DNA from: Amycolatopsis rifamycinica | GTDB lineage: Bacteria; Actinomycetota; Actinomycetes; Mycobacteriales; Pseudonocardiaceae | Direction: 5' to 3' | DNA length: 46,101 bases | Assembly (NCBI RefSeq): GCF_000695625.1 | Contig: NZ_JMQI01000031.1 | Coordinates: 1-46,101, forward strand | Shown: positions 16,194-23,889 of the stretch, in pieces | Layout: each line of letters opens with the position of its first letter | Position numbering within the stretch: position 1 is the stretch's first letter | Translations under genes and position numbers: made by a program | Notes under the pieces: model-generated | What the model was told of the DNA's origin: nothing | The model's input: the letters and a program-made list of their open reading frames with translations, nothing else | Databases searched by the model: none

Positions 16194-17057
16194 CTATCCC
16201 AGCTGCCTCAGCGCCGCCTCGGCCGAGCCCGCGTGCTCGTCCAGATCCCGCCAGGGATCGGCCTTGCGGGCCAGCCGCCGCTTCGCCTTGCCCAGCGCCC
16301 AGCCGTCCGGGTCCGCCTTCCCCAGCTCGCGCCAGTCCAGCGGGGTGGCGGCCGCCGCGCCCGGGCGGGCCCGCAGCGAATACGGGGCCACGAACGTCTG
16401 CGCGTACCCGTTGCGGTTGGCGTCCAGGAAGATCCGGTCGCCGCGCTTGTCCTTGCGCTGGGCCGTCGTCAGCCGGTCCGGGTCGTCCTCGGCGACCCGG
16501 TCGGCCAGCGCCCGCGACAGCTCCAGCACCACTTCCGTGTCCGACTTCGCGTCCAGCGGCGCGAGCACGTGGAACCCGCGGCCGCCGGTCGCCTGGACGA
16601 ACGCCGTCAGCCCCACCCGCTCGTAGTGGTCGCGGATGCGCCGCGCGACCGCGCGCAGCTCCGGCACCGGGGTGCCGTCCGGCGGGTCGAGGTCGAGCAC
16701 CAGCCGGTCGGGCCGCTCGGGCGCGTCCGCAGTGGACAACCAGACGTGGAACTCCACGGTGCCCTGGTTCGCCAGGTATTCCAGCGTTGCGGCGTCCTCG
16801 CAGACGACGTACTCGTCGGTGCCGCCGCCGCGCCGGGGGACGCGCTCGACCCGGATCGTGTCCGGGAAGTGCTCCCCCGGGTGCTTCTGGAACCAGCCCT
16901 GCTTGCCGATGCCGTCCGGGAAGCGCCGCAGCGTCAGCGGGCGGCCGCGCAGGTGCGGCAGCATGACGTCCGCGACGGCGCGGTAGTACTCGACGACGTC
17001 CCCCTTGGTCAGGCCGTCGTCCGGGTAGAACACCTTGTCCGGGTGGGAAGTCTTCAC
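16194..17057 (-). CDS. ligD: LigD-type NHEJ polymerase (AEP primase fold)
   Basis: Stand-alone polymerase domain of 287 aa that fills or extends ends during non-homologous end joining. The N-terminus HPDKVFYPDDGLTKGDVVEYY is typical. The metal-binding Asp pair is in VLDLDPPDG (Asp122 and Asp124), and ATGGRGFHV carries the catalytic His motif. The GTG at 17057 overlaps the stop of the ligase gene (GTGA), so translation is coupled. Mycobacterial LigD fuses polymerase, nuclease and ligase; here the parts are separate genes and no nuclease domain is seen. Confidence 0.92.
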   Translation of the reverse strand: MKTSHPDKVFYPDDGLTKGDVVEYYRAVADVMLPHLRGRPLTLRRFPDGIGKQGWFQKHPGEHFPDTIRVERVPRRGGGTDEYVVCEDAATLEYLANQGTVEFHVWLSTADAPERPDRLVLDLDPPDGTPVPELRAVARRIRDHYERVGLTAFVQATGGRGFHVLAPLDAKSDTEVVLELSRALADRVAEDDPDRLTTAQRKDKRGDRIFLDANRNGYAQTFVAPYSLRARPGAAAATPLDWRELGKADPDGWALGKAKRRLARKADPWRDLDEHAGSAEAALRQLG

Positions 17058-17998
17058 GCGCGCTCCCGGACGACGTCCGCGGCCTTCTTGTCCTCCCGCA
17101 GCCCGGCGAACCGCGGGTGGCGCAGCCGCCCGTCGCGCGTCCACTCCGAGAAGCCGATCTGCGCGACCAGCTCGGGGCGCACCCAGTGCGCGCCGGGTTC
17201 CTCGACCGGCCCGGCGAACGGCGAGCGTGCCGTCTCCCGCTCGCGCAGCCGCGCGTGCAGCGACGTCAGCAACTGCTCGTCGAAGCCGGTGCCGACCTTC
17301 CCGGCGTACCTGAGTTCCCCGTCTTCGTGGTAGCCGAGCAGGAGCGCGCCGAAGCCGTGGCGGGCGCCCTGGGGATCGGTGTAGCCGCCGATGACGAGTT
17401 CCTGCCCCTGCGCGCACTTGAACTTCAGCCAGTCGGGTGACCGACCGTGGTGGTACGGCGCGTCCGCCCGCTTGGCGACGACGCCCTCCCAGCCGCGCCG
17501 GCAGGCGTCGCCGAAGAACTTCTCCCCTTCGGTGTTGCGGTGTGCCGACAACCGGAGCGGGTCCGCGAAGCCGAACGCGTGCCGCAGCAGCGCCTTCCGC
17601 TGCCTCAGCGGCAGCCCGGTCGTGTCGCGGTCGTCGAAGTACAGCAGGTCGAACAGGTAGTAGAAGACGCGCACGCCGGTCGCCCGTGCCCGGCCCGGGT
17701 CGCTGACGTGGATCCGGGGCTGCAACGCCGCGAAGCTGGTGTTCGCGCCGTCGAACGCGACGATCTCGCCGTCGGCGACGAACCGCGGGCCGCCCTGGGC
17801 GGCGAGGGCGTCGACGATCTCCGGGTAGGCGTTGTCCATCGCCTTGTGGTTGCGCGAATACAGCGTCGGCGCGCCGCCGTCGCGCACGCAGATCGCGCGG
17901 ACGCCGTCCAGCTTGCGCTCGAAGATCCAGTCCGCGTCGGAGAACCGGCGATCGGTGAGCGTGGCCAGGGTCGGCTCACGCCAGCCGGGCCCGGTCAC
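17054..17998 (-). CDS. ligD: ATP-dependent DNA ligase of the LigD ligase type
   Basis: 314 aa, nucleotidyl-transferase plus OB-fold. Motif I is FERKLDGVRA with adenylated Lys29; ADGEIVAFD and GWEGVVAKR supply motifs III and IV, and SPDWLKFK motif V. It seals double-strand breaks with Ku. GTG 17998 overlaps the Ku stop (GTGA) and gives the expected length; longer upstream reading is out of Ku's frame and not supported. The ligase alone could also be called LigC-like; linkage to the polymerase favours the split LigD view. Confidence 0.92.
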   Translation of the reverse strand: MTGPGWREPTLATLTDRRFSDADWIFERKLDGVRAICVRDGGAPTLYSRNHKAMDNAYPEIVDALAAQGGPRFVADGEIVAFDGANTSFAALQPRIHVSDPGRARATGVRVFYYLFDLLYFDDRDTTGLPLRQRKALLRHAFGFADPLRLSAHRNTEGEKFFGDACRRGWEGVVAKRADAPYHHGRSPDWLKFKCAQGQELVIGGYTDPQGARHGFGALLLGYHEDGELRYAGKVGTGFDEQLLTSLHARLRERETARSPFAGPVEEPGAHWVRPELVAQIGFSEWTRDGRLRHPRFAGLREDKKAADVVRERA

Positions 17999-18948
17999 GA
18001 CGCCTTCAGGGCCTTCTCGAGCTGGGCCCGCGTCATCTTCGAGCGGCCCTTCACGCCCTGTTCGCGGGCGAGCTTGTCCAGTTCGGACTTCGACAGGTCG
18101 GACAGCTCGGGCTCCGGGGGCTTCTTGGCGGGTTTCTTGGCGGGCTTCTTCGCCGGTTCCTTGCCGCCGCCCTTGCGGTTCTTCACGCTGCGCGAGAGGG
18201 CCTCGAACAGGTCCACGACGTCGGCCGAGGGTTCCGGCTCCGCTTCGTGGGCGATTTCCTTGCCGGCTTCCTTGGCCTTGATCAGCTCTTCGACGCGCTT
18301 CGAGTACTCGTCGCGGTAGTCCTCGGGCCGCCACGGCGCGGTCATCTCGTCGACCAGCGCGAGCGCCATGTCGAGTTCCTTGGGCCGCGGCTTCGGCAGC
18401 TCCGGCAGCTTGCCCATGACGTCCTTGGGCTCCCGCAGGTCGGCGACGAAGTGCAGGGTGTTGAGCACCATGACGTCCTCGCCGGCGCGGACGGCGGCGA
18501 GGTACTCCTTGCCCCGCAGGACGAACTTCGCGATGCCGGCCTTCTCACTGCGGTCCATCGCCTGCAGCAGCAGGCCGTACGCCTTGGCGAAGTCCTCCTT
18601 CGCCGGCTTGAGCCAGTACGTCTTGTCGAAGAACCACGGGTCGATCTCGTCGAGCTCGACGAACTGCTCGATGTCGATCCGGCGGGACCGTTCGGGCGCG
18701 ATCTCGTCGAGTTCGTCCGGTTCGACGAGCACGTGGTCGCCGCCGCCGAGGTCGTAGCCCTTGACGATCTCGTCCTGGGTCACCTCGTCGCCGGTCCGCT
18801 CGTTGACGCGGCGGTTGCGGATCCGGTCCGACGTGCCGCGTTCGAACTGGTGGAAGTGGATCGTGTGGTCCGCCACCGCCGGGTACAGCTCCACCGGCAC
18901 GGTGACCAGCCCCAGGCTCAGCGCGCCGCTCCACACCGGTCGGGCCAT
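17995..18948 (-). CDS. ku: Ku end-binding protein with Lys/Pro tail and SAP-like C-terminus
   Basis: 317 aa bacterial Ku that homodimerises on DNA ends and recruits the ligase. The Ku core covers about 1-250 (MARPVWSGALSLGLVTVPVELY at the start). A tail with repeated KKPAKKPA follows, then a short helical module (about 280-317) containing GVKGRSKMTRAQLEKAL, resembling SAP/Rho-N DNA-binding motifs. The same signature ends the protein at 22082-22411. First structural gene of the NHEJ operon apart from a 65-aa leader gene 15 bp upstream. Promoter of SigF type at 19199-19224. Confidence 0.95.
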   Translation of the reverse strand: MARPVWSGALSLGLVTVPVELYPAVADHTIHFHQFERGTSDRIRNRRVNERTGDEVTQDEIVKGYDLGGGDHVLVEPDELDEIAPERSRRIDIEQFVELDEIDPWFFDKTYWLKPAKEDFAKAYGLLLQAMDRSEKAGIAKFVLRGKEYLAAVRAGEDVMVLNTLHFVADLREPKDVMGKLPELPKPRPKELDMALALVDEMTAPWRPEDYRDEYSKRVEELIKAKEAGKEIAHEAEPEPSADVVDLFEALSRSVKNRKGGGKEPAKKPAKKPAKKPPEPELSDLSKSELDKLAREQGVKGRSKMTRAQLEKALKAS

Positions 18949-18963
18949 GACGTCCTCCTCGCC

Positions 18964-19161
18964 TCAGGCGACGTCGCTGTCGCGGCGGCTGCTCCGGTGC
19001 AGCCCGAGCATGTCCAGCAGCCGCGCGCAGTCCTCCGGGTCCTTGGCCCGCGCCGCCACGGCCAGCGCGGCCTTGCGGCGCGTGCGCTCCAGTTCCGCCG
19101 GGTCCCCGCCGTCGGCCAGCAGGTCCGACACCGGCCGCAGATCGTTGCGCTTGTCTCGCAT
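18964..19161 (-). CDS. Small hypothetical protein preceding Ku
   Basis: 65 aa, soluble, rich in Arg, Ala, Leu and Asp. It reads as two helices with no recognised domain. The ATG at 19159-19161 has GGAGGGGAG upstream, and the stop is 15 bp before the Ku start, so it is probably the first gene of the NHEJ operon. Function unknown; an accessory to Ku is speculation from position only. Confidence 0.7.
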   Translation of the reverse strand: MRDKRNDLRPVSDLLADGGDPAELERTRRKAALAVAARAKDPEDCARLLDMLGLHRSSRRDSDVA

Positions 19162-19198
19162 GGGTTCGCTCCCCTCCGGCAGTGCGTTCGCGGGCGGA

Positions 19199-19224
19199 TT
19201 ACCCAGGATCACCGCAGGCGACAC
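19199..19224 (-). promoter_or_regulatory. SigF-like promoter of the Ku-LigD operon
   Basis: GTGT-N16-GGGTAA on the minus strand, 38 nt upstream of the 65-aa gene. One -35 mismatch to GTTT. Confidence 0.6.
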
Positions 19225-19342
19225 CGACGTCACCGAAGGAGTCACGAAGAAAGAGCCCGGCTGGGCCGAACGGGTGAATTCAGCCGGTCCGGGGCCCGGA
19301 CACGGGCAAGGTGGTGAGATCCACGTCACAGCAGGAGGCTTG

Positions 19343-19555
19343 ATGGGCACCCAGCTCCGCATCAGCCGCGAAGACGGCTCGCTGCCGTGCGAGGTCTGCG
19401 GGTTCCCCACGATGCACGTGGCCCAGGTGGTCGCCGACGACGGCACGATCCTCGGCCGCACCCTGGTCTGCACGACGTGCCAGCGCAGCAAGCCGCGCCC
19501 CGACCCGGCACCGCTCGAGTCCGAAGCCCCGCCGGACGAGGTCCCCGCCGGCTGA
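19343..19555 (+). CDS. Small zinc-ribbon-like protein
   Basis: 70 aa with two CxxC pairs (LPCEVCGF and VCTTCQ) separated by about 24 residues, the pattern of a zinc ribbon, and an acidic Pro-rich tail. The ATG at 19343 follows AGGAGG at ideal spacing. The gene lies alone between the NHEJ operon and a GAF-ANTAR gene. Role unknown. Confidence 0.75.
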   Translation: MGTQLRISREDGSLPCEVCGFPTMHVAQVVADDGTILGRTLVCTTCQRSKPRPDPAPLESEAPPDEVPAG

Positions 19556-19595
19556 CCACCCCACCCGCCGAGCCCGCCCGCACCTGAGCCGCGGT

Positions 19596-20327
19596 TCAGG
19601 CCGTGGTCGTCGCCACCGCGGCGACGAACTCCGCCGCCACCTCGTGGAGCTTGCGGTTGCCGTCCTGGGACCGCTTGACCAGGCGCTGGAACGCTTCCTC
19701 CGCCGTGATCCGGTGCGCCGCCATCAGGATCCCCTTGGCCTGGTCGATCACCGCGCGGGTCTCGAGTGCCCGGTTGAGCTGGTCGATCAGCTCGCGGGCC
19801 GCGAGGTAGCGCCGGGCGCTGCGGAGGCCGAACACCACCGTCGCCGTGTAGAGCTCGAGGATCTTCGTGCCCAGCTCGCTGAAGCCGTGCTCGCCGAAGC
19901 CGAACAGGTTCACCGCGCCGGTCATGTCGTCGTCCACCGTCAGCGGCGCCGCGAGGAAGCTCGCCACGCCCAGCCGCTCGGCCGCCGTCACGAACTGCGG
20001 CCACAGGTCCCCGACCGCGCCGACGCCGACGCGGACCGGCTGGCCGGTTTCGGCGGCGCGCAGGCACGGCCCGTCGCCGACGCGGTACTGCTCGCGGTCG
20101 AAGTTCACCGCCCGCTGGTCGGTGCTGGCCACCGTCTCCGGCACCCCGTCGCGCACCAGGGTGATGCTGGCCATGTCGGCTCCCGGAACCACCTGCACGA
20201 CGTGGTCGCACACGGCCTGGAGCATCCGGCCGAGGTCGAGCTCGCTGTCCAGCATCGCCGTCAGCGACTCCATCGCGAGCGTGACTTCGTCCAGCCGCGC
20301 GGTGAGCTGCTCCTGGCCGCCCGTCAT
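19596..20327 (-). CDS. GAF-ANTAR RNA-binding regulator
   Basis: 243 aa. An N-terminal GAF sensor (about 30-175) is followed by an ANTAR domain (about 183-236, RAVIDQAKGILMAAHRITAEEAFQRL). ANTAR proteins bind paired RNA hairpins and stop termination. No kinase or receiver domain is present, so the GAF part probably senses a ligand or redox state. The ATG at 20327 is chosen for the GAGGAGGGG site upstream; an ATG at 20366 is possible. A second protein of the same architecture lies at 26126. Confidence 0.85.
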   Translation of the reverse strand: MTGGQEQLTARLDEVTLAMESLTAMLDSELDLGRMLQAVCDHVVQVVPGADMASITLVRDGVPETVASTDQRAVNFDREQYRVGDGPCLRAAETGQPVRVGVGAVGDLWPQFVTAAERLGVASFLAAPLTVDDDMTGAVNLFGFGEHGFSELGTKILELYTATVVFGLRSARRYLAARELIDQLNRALETRAVIDQAKGILMAAHRITAEEAFQRLVKRSQDGNRKLHEVAAEFVAAVATTTA

Positions 20328-20618
20328 CCTGGTGACGCCCCTCCTCGTTCGACAGGGCGCTCTCAACCAGGGAGGACCCGGGCGCGCGCCACTAGTGGGC
20401 CGCTAGCGCTTTAACGGGTCCAGCGCGAGATTACTGCATCCCGATCACGCCGGGCACGAGCGGTCACCACGGCGGCGTGCCGCACGCCCGTTCGGAGCAA
20501 CGACGGTTGCGAGTGGTGAGCGCGGGGTTAGGCTCAGGAGCACGGTTCAACCAGCAGCCGCTCCAACCCCCCGAGCGCGGCGCCGCTGCCGCGCCGCACC
20601 AGGACGGTGGCGAACGGC
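20328..20618. promoter_or_regulatory. Divergent control region between GAF-ANTAR and STAS genes
   Basis: 291 bp with no gene supported. A weak SigF-like element GTTG-N15-GGGTTA (20506-20530, plus strand) could serve the STAS gene. Nothing clear faces the GAF-ANTAR gene. Confidence 0.35.
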
Positions 20619-20984
20619 ATGAACCTCCCCCGAGCCCGGCATCCCGGCCTCCGGCTGCGCACCGCGTGGCCCGCCCAGCACGCGGTCCTCGTCACCGCCC
20701 GCGGCGATCTCGACAGCGCGACGGCCGTCGACCTGGGCACCCTCCTCACCGATCGCCTGTGGGCGAGGCCGGAGCGGCTGACGGTCGACCTGTCCCGAGT
20801 GGACTTCCTCGGCGTGGCCGGGATCCGGGTGCTGCTGCACGCCGCGCTGCAGGCCGCGCAAGCCGGCACCGAACTGCTGGTGGTCACCGGGGCCAACCCG
20901 ATCGTCCGGCGGGCGCTGCGGGTGACCGGGGCGGACCGGCGTCTCACGCTCACCGGACACCAGCCCGCCCCCGCGCCGGCCTGA
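20619..20984 (+). CDS. STAS-domain anti-sigma antagonist-like protein
   Basis: 121 aa, a single STAS domain (about 20-110). Such proteins bind anti-sigma factors of the RsbW/UsfX class. In the usual phospho-switch motif (FMDSSG in SpoIIAA) this protein reads FLGVAG (63-68), so the phosphorylatable Ser is missing. It may be a constitutive antagonist or respond to another signal. Start uncertain: GTG 20607 is an alternative. It converges on the F420-type oxidoreductase with an 11-bp gap and lies 1.5 kb from usfX-sigF. Confidence 0.8.
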   Translation: MNLPRARHPGLRLRTAWPAQHAVLVTARGDLDSATAVDLGTLLTDRLWARPERLTVDLSRVDFLGVAGIRVLLHAALQAAQAGTELLVVTGANPIVRRALRVTGADRRLTLTGHQPAPAPA

Positions 20985-20995
20985 CCGGCGTGGTG

Positions 20996-21961
20996 CTAGC
21001 CGCGCAACGCCGGGAGCAGCTCCTTCTCGGCGAAGTCGAGGAAGCCTTCCTGCTGGTCACCGCCGATCTGGACCAGCGCCACATCGGTGAAGCCCGCCTT
21101 CTCGAACTCCTGCACCGCTTCGGCGATCGGGGCGATGTCCGGGCCGCACGGGATCGAGCCGGCGACGTCCTCCTCGCGGACGAACTGCGTCGCCCCGGCG
21201 AACCCGGCCGGTCCCGGCAGCTCGGCGTTGACCTTCCAGCCGCCGGCGAACCAGCGGAACTGCTCGTGCGCGCGCTTCACCGCGGCATCGCGGTCGGTGC
21301 CCCACGACACCGGCAGCTGCCCGATCTTGCGGCTGGGCTCGCCGCCGAGCTTCGTCGCGTCCCACTCCTGGGACAGCTCCGCCTTCGGTTCGACGGCGAT
21401 CATGGCGTCGGCGACCGGGGCGAACCGCCGGACCGACTGCGAACCGGACACCGCGACGCCGATCGGCGTCCGCTTCTCCGGCAGGTCCCACAGCTTCGCC
21501 GAGTCGACGCGGAAGTGCTTGCCCTCGTAGTCGAAGTAGCCGCCGTCGAACAGGCCGCCGATGATCTGCACGGCCTCGGCGAGCATTTCGTGCCGGACGT
21601 TCGCCGGCGGCCAGCCGCGGCCGACGACGTGCTCGTTGAGGTTCTCCCCTGCCCCGAGGCCGAGGGTGAACCGGCCGCCGGACAGCGCCTGCACGGTCGC
21701 CGCCTTCTGGGCCACCACCGCCGGGTGGTAGCGCATGGTCGGGCAGGTCACGTAGGTCATCAGCTCGGCGCGCTCGGTCACCTGGGTGACCGCGCCCAGC
21801 ACGGCCCAGGCGTAGGGTGCGTGGCCCTGCTCGTCCAGCCAGGGCGAGTAGTGGTCGCTCATGACCTCGAAGTCGAAGCCGGCCCGTTCCGCCCCGGCCG
21901 CGAACCGGACCAGGTCTCCCGGGCCCGCCTGCTCGGTCATCAGGGTGTAGCCGATCCGCAT
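20996..21961 (-). CDS. LLM-class F420-dependent oxidoreductase (TIGR03557-like)
   Basis: 321 aa TIM-barrel enzyme of the luciferase-like family. The start MRIGYTLMTEQAGPGDLV and the segment GRFTLGLGAGENLNEHVVG resemble the F420-dependent glucose-6-phosphate dehydrogenase relatives. Substrate unknown. The ATG at 21961 is the only start giving the full family N-terminus. Promoter of SigF type 28 nt upstream, back to back with the promoter at 22030. Confidence 0.85.
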   Translation of the reverse strand: MRIGYTLMTEQAGPGDLVRFAAGAERAGFDFEVMSDHYSPWLDEQGHAPYAWAVLGAVTQVTERAELMTYVTCPTMRYHPAVVAQKAATVQALSGGRFTLGLGAGENLNEHVVGRGWPPANVRHEMLAEAVQIIGGLFDGGYFDYEGKHFRVDSAKLWDLPEKRTPIGVAVSGSQSVRRFAPVADAMIAVEPKAELSQEWDATKLGGEPSRKIGQLPVSWGTDRDAAVKRAHEQFRWFAGGWKVNAELPGPAGFAGATQFVREEDVAGSIPCGPDIAPIAEAVQEFEKAGFTDVALVQIGGDQQEGFLDFAEKELLPALRG

Positions 21962-21989
21962 CGGCGCCTCCTCTCGGTCGGCTCTCCGG

Positions 21990-22014
21990 TTACCCGTGGT
22001 CCGCGCACGGTAAC
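21990..22014 (-). promoter_or_regulatory. SigF-like promoter of the F420-type oxidoreductase gene
   Basis: GTTA-N15-GGGTAA on the minus strand, one -35 mismatch. Confidence 0.55.
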
Positions 22015-22029
22015 CCCCACGGTCGTGAT

Positions 22030-22054
22030 GTTTGCCCCCTGATCGAGTGGGTAA
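22030..22054 (+). promoter_or_regulatory. SigF-like promoter ahead of the SAP-like gene, usfX and sigF
   Basis: GTTT-N15-GGGTAA, a full match to GTTT and GGGTA, 27 nt upstream of the start at 22082. It could also drive usfX and sigF by read-through. Confidence 0.7.
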
Positions 22055-22081
22055 TCCCCGCGCGAGAAGAAGGGAGCGGGC

Positions 22082-22411
22082 ATGCCTCAGTCGTGGAGCG
22101 GCAAGCGCGAGCGCCAGTACGAGCACATCAAGGACTCGGCCGAGGACCGCGGGGCGAGCACCGGGCGCGCGAAGGAGATCGCGGCACGCACGGTGAACAA
22201 GAACCGCGCCCAGTCGGGTGAGTCGCGGCAGGCGAGCAAGACGTCGCTCAAGGACCGCTCGCCCCAGCAGCGCGGCGGCGAGCGGTCCGGCAACCGCAAG
22301 GGCCCCGGGGGCCCGACGAAGGACCAGCTCTACAACGAAGCGAAGAAGAAGAACATCGACGGCCGCTCGAAGATGACCAAGAAGGAACTCGAACGGGCGC
22401 TGGGCCGGTGA
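22082..22411 (+). CDS. Small basic protein with SAP/Rho-N-like C-terminus
   Basis: 109 aa, very rich in Lys, Arg, Gln and Ser. The N-terminal half (WSGKRERQYEHIKDSAEDRG, RAKEIAARTVNK) belongs to a family sometimes named plasmid stabilisation protein, of unknown role. The C-terminus has NIDGRSKMTKKELERALGR, matching the end of Ku (GVKGRSKMTRAQLEKAL). DNA binding is inferred. Its stop overlaps a possible GTG start of usfX. Confidence 0.8.
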   Translation: MPQSWSGKRERQYEHIKDSAEDRGASTGRAKEIAARTVNKNRAQSGESRQASKTSLKDRSPQQRGGERSGNRKGPGGPTKDQLYNEAKKKNIDGRSKMTKKELERALGR

Positions 22412-22437
22412 CCAAACCCGAAATCCCTGATCACGAA

Positions 22438-22463
22438 GTGTCAGCATTACACCGGATGGGTAG
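22438..22463 (+). promoter_or_regulatory. SigF-like autoregulatory promoter of usfX-sigF
   Basis: GTGT-N16-GGGTAG. The predicted start is within a few nt of the ATG at 22474. In Mycobacterium tuberculosis usfX-sigF is also transcribed from its own SigF promoter. Confidence 0.6.
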
Positions 22464-22473
22464 TACCTCGCGC

Positions 22474-22923
22474 ATGGAAGAAACTCGAAGCGACAGCTCG
22501 TTCGGCGGCAAGCCGACCGTCGACGAGCTGCTCGACGAACTCGTCGAGCTGCGGCTCCCCGCGATGGCGGAGCAGATCCCGCTGGTCCGGATGCTCACGC
22601 ACGGGGTGGTCTCGCGCGCGGACTTCGGGCTGGACGCCATCGCCGACGCCAAGATGGCGGTCGACGAAGCGTGCGCGCAGCTCGTCCAGCTGGCCGAGCT
22701 CGGCTCCCAGCTGCAGTGCCGCTTCCGCCTGGCCCCCGACGGCCTGCACGTCATCGTTTCCACCCGGTCGAGCGACCCGCGGCCACCGAGCGACCGCACG
22801 TTCGGCTGGCACGTCCTGACCACCCTGAGCCGGTCGGTGACCGCCCACTGCGACGCGCTTCCCGGCGAAGGGGCGGGCATCGTCACGATCGAGCTGGTGC
22901 TCAACCCGGGAACGAGCGCGTGA
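22474..22923 (+). CDS. usfX: UsfX/RsbW-type anti-sigma factor of SigF
   Basis: 149 aa from ATG 22474. HATPase-like anti-sigma fold; DAKMAVDEACAQLVQLAE matches the N-box helix and FGWHVLTTLSRSV matches a segment I recall in mycobacterial UsfX. The glycine-rich G1 box (DxGxG) is not visible and the N-box Asn is replaced by Gln, so ATP binding and kinase action may be weak or lost. Start unclear: GTG 22408 overlaps the upstream stop, ATG 22456 lies in the promoter, ATG 22474 fits a near-leaderless transcript. It overlaps sigF by GTGA, the usual coupling of antagonist and sigma factor. Confidence 0.85.
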   Translation: MEETRSDSSFGGKPTVDELLDELVELRLPAMAEQIPLVRMLTHGVVSRADFGLDAIADAKMAVDEACAQLVQLAELGSQLQCRFRLAPDGLHVIVSTRSSDPRPPSDRTFGWHVLTTLSRSVTAHCDALPGEGAGIVTIELVLNPGTSA

Positions 22924-23711
22924 GCAGCGAGCGGAAAACCCTCCTCCACCGCCCGGACGAATACGCCCACTGCGAACCCCTCTTCGAGGAGCTGGGCACC
23001 CTCGAGCCCGGCGACCCGCGGCGGGACGTCGTCCGGAGCAAGCTCGTCACGGAGCTCCTCCCGCTGGCCGAGCACATCGCCACCCGGTTTTCCGGTCGCG
23101 GCGAGCCCCGCGAGGACCTGGTCCAGGTGGCCCGCATCGGCCTGATCAACGCGGTCGACCGGTTCGACCCCACCCGCGGCCACGACTTCCTGTCCTTCGC
23201 GGTCCCGACGATCATGGGCGAGGTCCGCAGGCACTTCCGCGACACCGGCTGGTCCGTCCGCGTCCCTCGCCGCCTGAAGGAGCTGCACCTTTCGCTGAGC
23301 CAGGGCTCGGCGGTGCTCTCCCAGCGCCTGGGCCGCGCCCCCACCCCGACCGAGCTGGCGGAGCACCTGAACCTGGACGTCGACGAGGTCCGCGAAGGCC
23401 TGCTGGCGGGCAACGCGTACCAGGCCCTGTCGGTCGACAAGCCGGTGCACGACGACGCCGAGGCGTTGTCACTGGCGGACACCATGGGGGAACCGGACCA
23501 CGAGATGGCGATGGTGGAAAACCACGAGGCGCTCCAGCCGTTGCTGCAGGAACTGCCGAAGCGAGAGCGGGCCATCCTGGTGATGCGCTTCTTCGGCGGC
23601 TTGACCCAGACCCAGATCGCCGACCGGGTCGGGATTTCCCAGATGCACGTGTCCCGCCTGCTGTCGCAGACGTTGGAGCAGCTCCGCGGCAAGCTCACCG
23701 GCGAAGGCTAG
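22920..23711 (+). CDS. sigF: Alternative sigma factor SigF (SigB/SigF/SigG family)
   Basis: 263 aa. Region 2 covers about 40-115 (EDLVQVARIGLINAVDRFDPTRG, then FAVPTIMGEVRRHFRDTGWSVRVPRR), region 3 about 120-195, region 4 about 205-260 (LVMRFFGGLTQTQIADRVGISQMHVSRLL, the -35 helix-turn-helix). Directs RNA polymerase to stress genes. GTG 22920 overlaps the usfX stop and gives the family length. Promoters of the type expected for this factor lie before at least a dozen neighbouring transcription units. Confidence 0.93.
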   Translation: MSSERKTLLHRPDEYAHCEPLFEELGTLEPGDPRRDVVRSKLVTELLPLAEHIATRFSGRGEPREDLVQVARIGLINAVDRFDPTRGHDFLSFAVPTIMGEVRRHFRDTGWSVRVPRRLKELHLSLSQGSAVLSQRLGRAPTPTELAEHLNLDVDEVREGLLAGNAYQALSVDKPVHDDAEALSLADTMGEPDHEMAMVENHEALQPLLQELPKRERAILVMRFFGGLTQTQIADRVGISQMHVSRLLSQTLEQLRGKLTGEG

Positions 23712-23794
23712 CGGCGACGGCCGCCTTCCCGGCGGCGGTCGAGGTGGAGATACCCCTCCAGGTGATCGGTCGCGTTCTGCGGGCAGCCTTGCCG

Positions 23795-23834
23795 GCCCGG
23801 GGTACGCGGCCGCATCAGCGGCCGCGTACCGGGC
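23795..23834. terminator. Hairpin between convergent sigF and CYTH-CHAD genes
   Basis: 13-bp perfect stem (23801-23813 with 23818-23830) and 4-nt loop ATCA, extended by four more pairs beyond a 2-nt bulge. Suits termination in both directions. Confidence 0.8.
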
Positions 23835-23889
23835 TTGCGGAATCACCTCGGCAGAACCAGCTCCGGCGGCGCGCACCCCGGAACGAGGT

